Notes: generated from the letters alone by a model not told the origin. A stretch of DNA of 64,000 nt from Rhodobacteraceae bacterium UBA6213 (GCA_002421605.1 DISJ01000008.1:32506-96505), one strand, 5' to 3'. Positions 14,980 through 22,179 are shown, counted from the stretch's first letter. A program made the numbers and translations.

Positions 14980-15168
14980 ATGAACGCAATCGCCCTTGCC
15001 CAATCGCGCGCACCGCAGCAATCGTCCTACGCCGATTTCCTGTTTGAAGGCCTCACGCGGTCGGGCTGCATCAAAAACCGCGCGTCGGCCTGGCGGTGGT
15101 TGTCGCTGCGCACCCGCGACAACACGCAGGCACACCTGTTCCTCGACGCCCTGTTTCCAAATGGCTGA
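14980..15168 (+). CDS. Small hypothetical element protein
   Basis: 62 residues: SYADFLFEGLTRSGCIKNRASAWRWLSLRTRD...LFLDALFPNG. GGATGG sits ~9 nt before the ATG. The stop overlaps the next start in ATGGCTGA. First of three overlapping tiny genes downstream of the repeat array. No family recognised. Confidence 0.55.
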   Translation: MNAIALAQSRAPQQSSYADFLFEGLTRSGCIKNRASAWRWLSLRTRDNTQAHLFLDALFPNG

Positions 15169-15370
15169 TCGCGACTTCCCAGACGACGTCATGCAGGTGC
15201 TGCGCGCAGTCGCGACGTTCCCCGACCTTGCAACGTTCGGTCGGGCTGTCGCAAAGGCGCACAACGCGCACAACCCGACCGAAGCGCAGAAGCTTATGCG
15301 GTCGAAAGCCATCTACCACCGGTGGACAACAGGTTGGCCCGCGGACCTGCGCACGGCACCACATGGCTGA
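15161..15370 (+). CDS. Small hypothetical element protein
   Basis: 69 residues: MADRDFPDDVMQVLRAVATFPDLATFGRAVAKAHNAHN, ending TGWPADLRTAPHG. Start and stop each fall in the same ATGGCTGA overlap with the neighbouring gene, so it is probably read by re-initiation. Helical, no family recognised. Confidence 0.55.
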   Translation: MADRDFPDDVMQVLRAVATFPDLATFGRAVAKAHNAHNPTEAQKLMRSKAIYHRWTTGWPADLRTAPHG

Positions 15371-15629
15371 CCTCGCCCCTGACCTGATCGCCCTCGCATT
15401 GCGGCGCACAGCGAACCCCGACCTCGTCCTGGTCAAACAGCGCGCCCTCGCGCGCATTGCAGCCCCCGACACCCTCGCCGCAATCTTCGAGATCATCCTG
15501 TCCGAGTTGGCTGCGGCCCGCGTCGTCATGACACGGGCCGCACTTGCCGATTTCTGCGCCGAGGTGTTCCAGGATCGACAACGCGCCTACCCAAGCACCC
15601 CGATCATCAATGCGGCGGGCTTTTACTGA
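15363..15629 (+). CDS. Small hypothetical element protein, helical
   Basis: 88 residues: MADLAPDLIALALRRTANPDLVLVKQRALARIAAPDTLAAIFEIILSELAAARVV, ending INAAGFY. The ATGGCTGA overlap links it to the gene before. Its 3' end overlaps the convergent 15607-17115 gene by 23 bp. Function unknown. Confidence 0.55.
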   Translation: MADLAPDLIALALRRTANPDLVLVKQRALARIAAPDTLAAIFEIILSELAAARVVMTRAALADFCAEVFQDRQRAYPSTPIINAAGFY

Positions 15630-17115
15630 GCGCCTCGAGCCGTTCTGCGATCTCGGCATCGCGTTCGGCGACCTTGCGCGCCTCGTTCGCCATGACGCTC
15701 TCACAAACCTCAGCCCAACGCGCCTCGAGCTCCTCCTCCGTGCGCAGGCGCTTCTGCTTGACCGATTGGTTGCCTTCGTCGTCGATCACCAAGGTGACGC
15801 CACCGCTTTGCATGTCTTCGAGGTCCGATTTACGCGCGCTCGCTAAACTGGCAGCTTTCACGGCCTCGACCGTGCGCATCGTCAGGCGGGCCAGCCCGGT
15901 CGCGTCCGCGTCACGTTCGGCCTGTGTCGCATCGCGCCAGTGACCCTCGACCCACTCACCGCCGAACTCCTGCGCCTCGACCCAACGCTTCTGCTTTTCG
16001 CCCGGATACGCCCAAAACCCAGGAAGGCTCCTTTTGACGTCTTTCCACTCCCGCCCGATGCCTTCGCGCACGGACTCCATGACTTCACGCTCGGGCACCC
16101 ACTCGCGGTTGTCTTTCGGTGGCTCGTCGATGTGCGCCTCGATCACCGTGCCCGTGTAGCTGCGCCCCTGCCAAACCTTGTGCAACGTGTCAACGACCTC
16201 GGTGCGATAGTCCCAGGCTGCATCATCCCAAACGTAGCGGGACAGCACCTGACGCGCGTTCTCCTTCTTCGTGACGAACTCCCAGGATTCCCCATTCCAT
16301 GCGCGTGGCACGGCCTCGGCAAACTTGGACAGGAGCATGCGCTCGACCTCGACCTCAGCCCATGCGAGGTCGTCGGCTGTCGGCTCGGGCACGTTGTAGC
16401 GCAGGGCCATCAATGCGACGTCAGGCAGGGGCATGTCGATTTGCGACAACGCCCGCGCAAGCGCCGCCCGCTCGATGAAGTGGGCCTCGGTCTGGATCGC
16501 AGAATTGCGGAAAAGCTGATGCAGGCCGAAAGGCGGCTTGCGCACCCATGCGACGTGCTCGCCTGACTGATACAGCATCGCACGATGCACCGCGCCGTCA
16601 CGACGAACCCACTCCTGCAGGTCCGGCTTGTCGCGGGCTGCAAGATCAGCCGTGTAGGCCCGCACGAGCGCGACGTGCTCCTGGAACGTGTCGCAGGTCG
16701 TGCGCAGCCTCGTTGACCACGCGTCGAAGCGTTCGAGGACGGCTGCGCGCAGCTCGTCCTTCAGGCCGCGGTGACCCGCCGCTTGCCAGGAGTTGAATGG
16801 GATGATCCGCCCAAGCTCGAGCGTGTGATGCCACCAGCCCAGCGCCGCAACGCCCCGCAACCCGTCAAGGTCGCCGGGATGCGCCCATGTCCACGGATCG
16901 TCCTGGACCACGCGGTACAATTCCTCGAACGCGCGAACAACGCGCACGGGCACCATCTTGCCACTCAACGTCCTGCTGATCGTGCTCGGGTCGAGCGCGT
17001 TCGATAGGCCAAGGCGTTCCCAGTTTTCCTCGATCCAAGCTTCCGCGCGATTGTTTTTGCGCAGGAGAAACAGCTTCAAGTCGGGGTGTTCAAACCGATC
17101 TTTTTCCGGTGCCAT
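15607..17115 (-). CDS. Large element protein with N-terminal helix-turn-helix
   Basis: 502 residues from the ATG at 17115, which overlaps the upstream stop as TAATG. Residues ~35-80 look like an XRE-type helix-turn-helix (LGLSNALDPSTISRTLSGKMVPVRVVRAFEELY). The rest is helical and Trp-rich with no catalytic motif I can name (WWHHTLELGRIIPFNSWQAAG, LPGFWAYPGEKQKRWVE) and a charged coiled-coil end (RTEEELEARWAEVCESV...AERDAEIAERLEAL). Size, position after the AlpA-type gene and proximity to the repeat array suggest a replication initiator or master regulator; this is inference. Confidence 0.65.
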   Translation of the reverse strand: MAPEKDRFEHPDLKLFLLRKNNRAEAWIEENWERLGLSNALDPSTISRTLSGKMVPVRVVRAFEELYRVVQDDPWTWAHPGDLDGLRGVAALGWWHHTLELGRIIPFNSWQAAGHRGLKDELRAAVLERFDAWSTRLRTTCDTFQEHVALVRAYTADLAARDKPDLQEWVRRDGAVHRAMLYQSGEHVAWVRKPPFGLHQLFRNSAIQTEAHFIERAALARALSQIDMPLPDVALMALRYNVPEPTADDLAWAEVEVERMLLSKFAEAVPRAWNGESWEFVTKKENARQVLSRYVWDDAAWDYRTEVVDTLHKVWQGRSYTGTVIEAHIDEPPKDNREWVPEREVMESVREGIGREWKDVKRSLPGFWAYPGEKQKRWVEAQEFGGEWVEGHWRDATQAERDADATGLARLTMRTVEAVKAASLASARKSDLEDMQSGGVTLVIDDEGNQSVKQKRLRTEEELEARWAEVCESVMANEARKVAERDAEIAERLEALSKSPPH

Positions 17116-17315
17116 TAGCCAACCCTCGCCATCCACGCGTCGAGGTCAGCCCGCAAATAGCGCACCATCCGTTGACCGATTTTCTTGTAGGCGGGGCCCA
17201 CCCCCTTCGCGCGCCAGTCCGTCAACGTGTTGATCGACGTGTCCAGGTATTTCGCCGCCGTCTCGGGAGACAGCCATTCAGGCCACTCGGGAATAACCCG
17301 CGCTTGCACAGTCAT
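17115..17315 (-). CDS. AlpA/excisionase-type helix-turn-helix protein
   Basis: 66 residues from the ATG at 17315, which has AAGGAG 7 nt upstream; an ATG at 17333 is in frame but poorly placed. The MerR-like HTH_17 fold is clear: EWLSPETAAKYLDTSINTLTDWRAKGVGPAYKKIGQRMVRYLRADLDAWM. Such proteins act as excision directionality factors or satellite activators (AlpA of cryptic prophages). Coupled by TAATG to the 502-residue gene. Two AGATTAAGGT repeats lie 65-95 bp upstream. Confidence 0.88.
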   Translation of the reverse strand: MTVQARVIPEWPEWLSPETAAKYLDTSINTLTDWRAKGVGPAYKKIGQRMVRYLRADLDAWMARVG

Positions 17316-17379
17316 TTCTCGCTCCTTCGCCATGTCTGCTGCACTGACAATATACGGCGATCTAGGCGAGTTCAGCGCG

Positions 17380-17410
17380 AGATTAAGGTCTTGCGGTGGC
17401 AGATTAAGGT
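17380..17410. promoter_or_regulatory. Two AGATTAAGGT boxes 21 bp apart
   Basis: AGATTAAGGT occurs at 17380-17389 and 17401-17410. The 21-bp pitch is two helical turns, so both face the same side of the DNA. They lie upstream of the AlpA-type gene and near a CGTTTAAACG palindrome (17415-17424), a good candidate for its operator. Confidence 0.45.
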
Positions 17411-17414
17411 GCCG

Positions 17415-17424
17415 CGTTTAAACG
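17415..17424. repeat. CGTTTAAACG palindrome, copy 1
   Basis: A 10-bp perfect palindrome found three times within the last 5 kb of the element (also 20467 and 21305) and not noticed elsewhere in the window. It sits between the AlpA-type gene's upstream region and the membrane-protein cargo gene. Confidence 0.5.
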
Positions 17425-17436
17425 GGCCGGACCGCC

Positions 17437-18330
17437 CTAAAACCCGCAGGCAGCTCGATCAACCCAAATCACAGCAATTTCAGTCCCGTCGGGTGCCTGG
17501 TATCGGTGTTCAATTGTCGCCCCTGCATCGAACAAGGGCCGCAGTGGCGCGAAGTTGCAGTTTTGGTTCACGAGGCCCGTCCGCATTGAATCTGGAAATG
17601 ACGTCGCGCCAGAGTTGACCTCGTAAACGTAGCGCAGCGTGGTGCCGTCACCGACTACCCGCACAATCGTCGTCACCTCATCGACCTTGCTCGGCGTTTG
17701 CGCCCCAAGAGCAACCTCGCGAAGCGTGTCTACAAGTCCGCCCGACCGCAGCATCATGTCAATACCGAACTGCTGCATAGCCGGATCGTCTTGTGCCGCG
17801 GCAGCCATCCGTTCGCCTTCGTATCGGATGAAGGCGGTCAACGCACCACCTGCGGCAAAGAAGACAAAACCTGCGACGACACCGACGCCGCCAGAGAGCA
17901 GCGGTATTGTCGGCGCGCGGTTCGCAGAAATGTCGTACTTCGACGAGGTCAGCAGGAGCCAGAGGTTGGCAAACGGGATGAAGGCCAGCGCAGCCATCCG
18001 TCCATGCCCGTAGGCATCGCGAGACCTCGCCATAGCGATCACGCCGAACGCATACCCGACGGCCAACCTGACCGCGACGTCAATAAGCATGAAGACCCAA
18101 AGGTATCCTCCTGTCATTGCAGGGATCGACCCGAGCCAGACCAATTGGGAGGCTGCAACGATTAGGAATAGGAGACCTGAGTAGGCAAAATATGGCGCGC
18201 GGCGCAATGCAGAATTGCGGCTGTGGAAAAAACCTGCGGCGACCGCGCCCACGATGGCGATCGCGTATCCGCTCAAGCGCAGGCCGTCCTCGGATTGGCT
18301 GACGTATTGGAGTGCGAATTCTTCGAGCAT
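17437..18330 (-). CDS. Polytopic membrane protein, cargo of the element
   Basis: 297 residues. Five or so hydrophobic spans: GYAIAIVGAVAAGFF, FAYSGLLFLIVAASQLVWLG, YLWVFMLIDVAVRLAVGYAFG, MAALAFIPFANLWLLLT and LLSGGVGVVAGFVFFAAGGAL. They are followed by a soluble C-terminal domain of ~120 residues (TTIVRVVGDGTTLRYVYEVN, CNFAPLRPLFDAGATIEHRY, IAVIWVDRAACGF) resembling small periplasmic lipid- or stress-type domains. The ATG overlaps the stop of the DUF4145 gene (TAATG), so the two are coupled. Function unknown; membrane effectors in such pairs often act in phage exclusion. Confidence 0.7.
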   Translation of the reverse strand: MLEEFALQYVSQSEDGLRLSGYAIAIVGAVAAGFFHSRNSALRRAPYFAYSGLLFLIVAASQLVWLGSIPAMTGGYLWVFMLIDVAVRLAVGYAFGVIAMARSRDAYGHGRMAALAFIPFANLWLLLTSSKYDISANRAPTIPLLSGGVGVVAGFVFFAAGGALTAFIRYEGERMAAAAQDDPAMQQFGIDMMLRSGGLVDTLREVALGAQTPSKVDEVTTIVRVVGDGTTLRYVYEVNSGATSFPDSMRTGLVNQNCNFAPLRPLFDAGATIEHRYQAPDGTEIAVIWVDRAACGF

Positions 18331-19121
18331 TATCGTCCCTCTAAAGCCTTTTGGTTCCGGCGTTCAATCTCCAGCCGGATACCTTCTGGCAGACCTTGAT
18401 AAAATTCGTCCACGTGCTTCTGCTCGGAAATCATCTTCTCGGTGATGAGGTTGACGAGGCGAAACAAAATTTCTGCCGCTTCTCTGTTGTCGGTCATGTC
18501 GATGTTGCCGGGATGAACTGCGTTGTTGCCGACGACGCGAACGGCATCTAGCGCTCGTTGCACAGTAACACTCAGGCCTTTCGCGACAAGCGCGCCAATG
18601 TCGTCATTGATGTTCTTCCCTGGCTCACCGAGGTGAACGCAGAGCTTCTGGATGGCGAGGCGCAGGAGGGCCGAAGCGCCGCGAGGCGAAGCGTTTAGGA
18701 TGGTGCCAGCCTCATCGTAGTCGCGGCGAATATCGTCTGGCAAGTCAGGGTTGGCAGGGGGCACGTCGCCTGTGATCGGATATATCAGCGACTTGTAGAG
18801 CCAGATCGACACCTTTTTGCACTCATAGCAGGAAGTGATATGCAGGTTGTGGACTTGCCGGTCGGCGCGCATGGTGCCTTGTTTGACAAAAATCTCCCCG
18901 GCAGCAAGACGCGCCAAATGCTCCTGTTTTTTTCTCTTCTCGTCAGCCTCTTTGACGTCGGCAAACGTAACAGCCTTCGCGCTTTCTGCATCGTGGAAAA
19001 TGGGCAAGCCGAAGTTAGTCACAGGTAGTGCAAATCCGAAGTGCCAGAATTGTGTCGTAAGTACTCCGCAATGCGGGCAATTGAACGCTGTCTGAGTTGC
19101 CGAGGGAGGAACGTACTTCAT
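18330..19121 (-). CDS. DUF4145-domain protein with zinc-ribbon cysteines
   Basis: 263 residues. An N-terminal zinc-ribbon pair, NCPHCGVL (near residue 15) and SCYECKKVSIW (near 98), is followed by the DUF4145 core GTILNASPRGASALLRLAIQKLC and RVVGNNAVHPGNID. DUF4145 occurs alone and at the ends of restriction and defence proteins; its molecular role is not settled. It is translationally coupled to the membrane-protein gene, making a two-gene cargo unit. It diverges from the DUF3489 gene, with the 5' ends ~180 bp apart. Confidence 0.85.
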   Translation of the reverse strand: MKYVPPSATQTAFNCPHCGVLTTQFWHFGFALPVTNFGLPIFHDAESAKAVTFADVKEADEKRKKQEHLARLAAGEIFVKQGTMRADRQVHNLHITSCYECKKVSIWLYKSLIYPITGDVPPANPDLPDDIRRDYDEAGTILNASPRGASALLRLAIQKLCVHLGEPGKNINDDIGALVAKGLSVTVQRALDAVRVVGNNAVHPGNIDMTDNREAAEILFRLVNLITEKMISEQKHVDEFYQGLPEGIRLEIERRNQKALEGR

Positions 19122-19303
19122 TGAATCTGCCGCTGGAAGTTATTTACAAAAGCATTACCGCATGTTTCGCGAAAGCGCTAGCTGTCGAGTGTCTCAAACA
19201 AACATCACCAAGCACCCATGATACCCGGTTGAGCGAGAACAAAGAAGGAACTTATCGTCGTGTCACCGGGCGCACCATGCGCCCCATCAACGGAGTGAAA
19301 GAC

Positions 19304-19915
19304 ATGCCGAAGTTCAACACCACCCAACTCGTCGCCTTCATCAAAGCCCACGCCACCACCAACTATGCCAAAGGCTGGGACGTCGTGGTCGAGACGATGG
19401 AGGATGCCAAGATTGCCGAGACCCTGGGCAACGCCTCGTCGCACAAGGCCGCGATTGCAGCCTTCGCGGGCATCGTCGGGGCTTTCAACGAGCAGCGCGA
19501 CATGCACCGAAACGAGGCGATTCTGGGCGGCGCTGAACCAACCAAGGGCGAGATCGACTCTGGCAAGGCTGCAACGGCCCAACCGAAGCCGCGCGCGGCC
19601 CGAGTCCTCGACGACCGCGTGATCACGCAGCCCGCCCAGGATCAGAAGCACGTCAAGGCCGTGACGCAGGGCAGCAAACGGCACCTGCTCATTCAGGCGC
19701 TGGAAAAGGGCGCGACTGTCGAAGAACTGATGGTCGCGACGGGCTGGGGCAAGGAGACCGTGACGTCGGCTTTGAGGTGGGATTTGGTACAAGTTGGCTG
19801 CGGCTGTGAACGCAAAGGCGGCAGATACTTCCTGATCCTGCCGAAGGGCTTCGCCAAACCTGCAATCGTCGAAAAAGGTCAAGCCCGCGTCGATGCATTG
19901 GGAGCCGCAAAATGA
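19304..19915 (+). CDS. DUF3489-domain protein
   Basis: 203 residues from the ATG at 19304 with GGAG 8 nt upstream; the frame is open from 19097 but the first part lacks protein character. N-terminal half: FNTTQLVAFIKAHATTNYAKGWDVVVETM. The C-terminal ~70 residues fit DUF3489, a winged-helix-like module: SKRHLLIQALEKGATVEELMVATGWGKETVTSALRWDL. Such proteins are common in alphaproteobacterial mobile elements and are presumed DNA-binding. The stop overlaps the next start (ATGA). Confidence 0.8.
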   Translation: MPKFNTTQLVAFIKAHATTNYAKGWDVVVETMEDAKIAETLGNASSHKAAIAAFAGIVGAFNEQRDMHRNEAILGGAEPTKGEIDSGKAATAQPKPRAARVLDDRVITQPAQDQKHVKAVTQGSKRHLLIQALEKGATVEELMVATGWGKETVTSALRWDLVQVGCGCERKGGRYFLILPKGFAKPAIVEKGQARVDALGAAK

Positions 19916-20127
19916 CCCAATATCCTGACACCCCCGAAGGCGCGCGCAGCCTCCTGCGCGACCTGCGGCAGAGCCGCCGCGTCGATGGCTACGGTCCCGA
20001 AGCGGCCAAGCTGATCCCTGACCCCTACGTCAAAGGCTGCTGGAAGGCCGTCTGGCCCGACGGCGCGCGGACCCTCGTTTACACGCAGCCGCACCCAGCT
20101 GCCCCCGACTTCGAGGAGGTTGACTGA
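19912..20127 (+). CDS. Small hypothetical protein coupled to the DUF3489 gene
   Basis: 71 residues: MTQYPDTPEGARSLLRDLRQSRRVDGYGPEAAKLIPDPYVKGCWKAVWPDGARTLVYTQP. The 4-bp ATGA overlap with the gene before points to coupled translation. No family recognised. Confidence 0.6.
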   Translation: MTQYPDTPEGARSLLRDLRQSRRVDGYGPEAAKLIPDPYVKGCWKAVWPDGARTLVYTQPHPAAPDFEEVD

Positions 20128-20244
20128 CGGTTTCTCGACTTTCCTCGGGAACCGTCTCGGGATCGCGGTCGCATACCCGCCGCACAATCGCTGATTGAAT
20201 GATGGCCAGGGGCAGTCCCTGGCCTTTTCATTTGGGGGTTTACC

Positions 20245-20463
20245 TTGATCACTGAGAACCTAATCGAGCGCCTGAGCCAGAAAGCTGCGGACTTGATGGC
20301 GACTAAACCTGTGCTGCCGCCGCGCGACTTCCCGCTCGTCCTTCGGGCTGAATGGCGAACCGACCGCCCCAACCCAATGCTGGGCCGTCTGCGCGCGCTG
20401 GCACCAATTGCAACGCGACGAAAAACTGAACGGCCCGCGCCGTATCTGATCGCGGCTGAGTGA
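20245..20463 (+). CDS. Small hypothetical protein, TTG start
   Basis: 72 residues: ITENLIERLSQKAADLMATKPVLPPRDFPLVLRAEWRTDRPNPMLGRLRALAP. GGGGGTT lies 7 nt before the TTG. It is followed by a CGTTTAAACG palindrome and a strong hairpin terminator. Function unknown. Confidence 0.5.
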   Translation: MITENLIERLSQKAADLMATKPVLPPRDFPLVLRAEWRTDRPNPMLGRLRALAPIATRRKTERPAPYLIAAE

Positions 20464-20466
20464 CAA

Positions 20467-20476
20467 CGTTTAAACG
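20467..20476. repeat. CGTTTAAACG palindrome, copy 2
   Basis: Lies 3 bp after the stop of the 20245-20463 gene. Same 10-bp palindrome as at 17415 and 21305. Confidence 0.5.
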
Positions 20477-20492
20477 CACTGCTAGCAAAATA

Positions 20493-20520
20493 AAAAGGCC
20501 ACCCCGAAGGGTGGCCTTTC
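20493..20520. terminator. Bidirectional terminator
   Basis: AAAAAGGCCACCC-CGAA-GGGTGGCCTTT: a 10-bp stem with an A run before and T run after, so it can end the plus-strand gene at 20463 and the small minus-strand gene at 20538. Confidence 0.8.
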
Positions 20521-20537
20521 CTCAGATCAACCGGACG

Positions 20538-20648
20538 TCACCGGAACAGGTCCCAAAGCCAGGCGAGCGCAGGAACGCTCACATTGACCTCAAGACGGTA
20601 TTCCCCGCCTTTCGATCCGCTGGCTTGGAAAACGATCATCGCCGACAT
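20538..20648 (-). CDS. Very small ORF (36 residues) with good ribosome-binding site
   Basis: Reads MSAMIVFQASGSKGGEYRLE followed by VNVSVPALAWLWDLFR. AAAAAGGTGA ends 6 nt before the ATG on the minus strand, and the bidirectional terminator at 20493 lies 18 bp past the stop. Start signal, short length and terminator together make a plausible small protein gene; no homologue is known to me. Confidence 0.45.
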   Translation of the reverse strand: MSAMIVFQASGSKGGEYRLEVNVSVPALAWLWDLFR

Positions 20649-20985
20649 GGCAATCACCTTTTTCTTATGCGCGGGGGTCCCTTACGGGGCGTGGCTCCGC
20701 GCACTAGGCCAGCTTGCCGGGATTGTTTAGTGTCCGCGCTCCCGGCGAGCTCCGACGCCTTTCGGCGCGTCCGGTATGGACCCAGACGCAATGTCGTGTT
20801 GTGAGCGAAATAGGGAGCCCCGCTGCGGTTTCAAGGGCTGTCGCAATCTTTTCTCAGCACGTCGTATAACTCGGTTATACGCACAGCGCCCTACGCCCGT
20901 AGGGGCGAACCCCCAGACACCGCCTAGAATCGACGCTTTGACCGGTCTCTGTGGCTTCATTAAGCAGTCGAGTCACTGCTTTTCG
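20649..20985. other. 337-bp stretch without a recognised gene
   Basis: No convincing coding frame. It contains the palindrome CGTATAAC-TCG-GTTATACG (20863-20881) and short GC-rich inverted words such as CTACGCCCGTAGGGG. Otherwise I see nothing in it. Confidence 0.5.
20863..20881. promoter_or_regulatory. 8-bp-arm palindrome, candidate operator
   Basis: CGTATAAC and GTTATACG are perfect inverse copies around TCG. AT-rich dyads of this size are typical repressor sites. It lies in the gene-free part between the 20538 and 20986 genes; the regulated gene is not clear. Confidence 0.35.
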
Positions 20986-21231
20986 TCAGAAAGGCGCTTT
21001 GCCGTCGTCGTCCTCGTCGGGCACGGGGCGGTTAGGCTCTACTGGCAGCGCGTCGTACTTATCGTGCAGTGCGCGCATCTTTGCTGATGTCTTCGGAAAA
21101 TCGCGGGAACGGTTCACTGCATCCAGTTCAGCCTTTGCGCTAAGGTCTTTGCTGCCGCGCTTCGGGATCAGCGGCCCCGTGCTCGACAATATCCCGAGCG
21201 TTCCGTCGCCTGGTAGTTTCAAATCTGCCAT
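20986..21231 (-). CDS. Small hypothetical element protein
   Basis: 81 residues from the ATG at 21231 (GAGG 7 nt upstream); the frame is open to 21273. Reads MADLKLPGDGTLGILSSTGPLIPKRGSKDLSAKAELDAVNRSRDFPKTSAKMRALHDKYDALP with an acidic tail PDEDDDGKAPF. No family recognised. It diverges from the 21428 gene, with palindrome copy 3 between them. Confidence 0.55.
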   Translation of the reverse strand: MADLKLPGDGTLGILSSTGPLIPKRGSKDLSAKAELDAVNRSRDFPKTSAKMRALHDKYDALPVEPNRPVPDEDDDGKAPF

Positions 21232-21304
21232 TTTTGCCTCCAGCAATGGATTCGAGGCTGCATCGCATGACAATTGGGCGCGAGTATGGCGCGAGGGAGC
21301 CTCG

Positions 21305-21314
21305 CGTTTAAACG
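21305..21314. repeat. CGTTTAAACG palindrome, copy 3
   Basis: Lies in the divergent intergenic region between the 20986-21231 and 21428-21928 genes. Same palindrome as at 17415 and 20467. Confidence 0.5.
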
Positions 21315-21427
21315 CCGGTCAATACCTTAAAATCAAATGGCTTAGGTGAAAGACTGTTTCCAAGTTGGCGCTTATTCACTTCCTGCGCCGCGCCTATATC
21401 CGACCTGCCAAACACAGGAGATAGATC

Positions 21428-21928
21428 ATGGCAATTAAACGTTTCGCCTCAAAACCGCCCCCGGACACGACCATCATCCGCGCGGTCACACGTTACCTCG
21501 AAGCCATCGGCGCAGGCTGCGACGACCGCGAAGCTGCTCGTCTCTGCAGTGTCGCGATGGCAAACTATGGCTACGCCCAAACGCGCCTCGAGCGCGCCAT
21601 CGCGTGGCGGATCGAGACCATCGACCAGGAGAAGATGACGATGCCGCCCGCGTACTGGCGCGCGCCGTCTGAAATCGAGGACCCGGAACAGCGCGCCCGT
21701 TACATGGCTTGGCGGGAGGAGAACAAGGAGCTGCTCGGCGCGTATCGTGCCAGCCTCAACCCTCGCAAGGGCAAGGCACCTGACACGGCTTGGTTTCGTT
21801 GGTTCGAGCGTGCCTTCGGCCGGCTGCCCATCAACCCCCACGCCGACGCGTGGGAGGTCGAGCAGTGGAAGAAAGACTGCCCCTGGCTGAATGAGCCGGA
21901 AACGGCCCTGAGCCCCGAAGTCGCTTGA
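21428..21928 (+). CDS. Hypothetical element protein next to attR
   Basis: 166 residues with AGGAG 9 nt before the ATG. Helical N-terminus TTIIRAVTRYLEAIGAGCDDREAARLCSVAMANYGYAQTRLERAIAWR; C-terminus Trp/Pro-rich (WFRWFERAFGRLPINPHADAWEVEQWKKDCPWL). No known family. It is the last gene before the right att site and ends at an inverted repeat. Confidence 0.65.
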   Translation: MAIKRFASKPPPDTTIIRAVTRYLEAIGAGCDDREAARLCSVAMANYGYAQTRLERAIAWRIETIDQEKMTMPPAYWRAPSEIEDPEQRARYMAWREENKELLGAYRASLNPRKGKAPDTAWFRWFERAFGRLPINPHADAWEVEQWKKDCPWLNEPETALSPEVA

Positions 21929-21940
21929 CGGTCAAGCAGC

Positions 21941-21979
21941 AATCAAACGGTTTCGGAACCCTACCCTAACCGTTTGATT
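21941..21979. repeat. 12-bp inverted repeat just inside attR
   Basis: AATCAAACGGTT (21941-21952) and AACCGTTTGATT (21968-21979) are perfect inverse copies; the symmetry continues outward as CAGC/CTGCTG. It could terminate the 21428 gene or bind integrase on the right arm. Confidence 0.6.
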
Positions 21980-21999
21980 CTGCTGATTTCTGGCGGTGC

Positions 22000-22044
22000 C
22001 TGTTAATCAATTGGTCGTAGGTTCGATCCCTACCGCCGGAGCCA
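22000..22044 (+). repeat. attR: 45-bp copy of the tRNA-Asn 3' end
   Basis: Exact copy of 9396-9440, including the T-arm and CCA, without the 5' half of a tRNA. It marks the right end of the integrated element. Confidence 0.93.
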
Positions 22045-22179
22045 AATCCCTTTGATTTCATTGGGACTTTTGGCAAATCATAAAATCTACTAACAACCTA
22101 CACATAGGTTTGGCGCGGCTGTTTTCCGGTTTTGGATGCTGTATGAATGCTGCCAGTAGCAATATGAAAAGTGCGCAGC

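Larger units (their letters stand above)
9396..22044 (+). mobile_element. 12.6-kb integrative element in tRNA-Asn (phage-satellite-like)
   Basis: Bounded by a perfect 45-bp direct repeat of the tRNA-Asn 3' end (9396-9440 and 22000-22044). A tyrosine recombinase lies beside the left repeat. Inside are an AlpA-type regulator, a large HTH protein, small overlapping genes of phage style on both strands, an AT-rich repeat array and a cargo-like pair (DUF4145 plus membrane protein). No capsid, portal, tail or large terminase gene and no conjugation gene is recognisable. This fits a phage satellite or an integrative mobilizable element rather than a complete prophage. Confidence 0.88.

Noticed and set aside
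20863..20881. loxP-like recombination site
   Set aside because: The arms share only a few bases with loxP and no matching recombinase or second site is present.
22000..22044. Second tRNA-Asn gene
   Set aside because: Only the 3' 45 bases are present; there is no D-arm or 5' acceptor strand.
9396..22044. Complete prophage
   Set aside because: No portal, capsid, tail or large terminase gene is recognisable in 12.6 kb.
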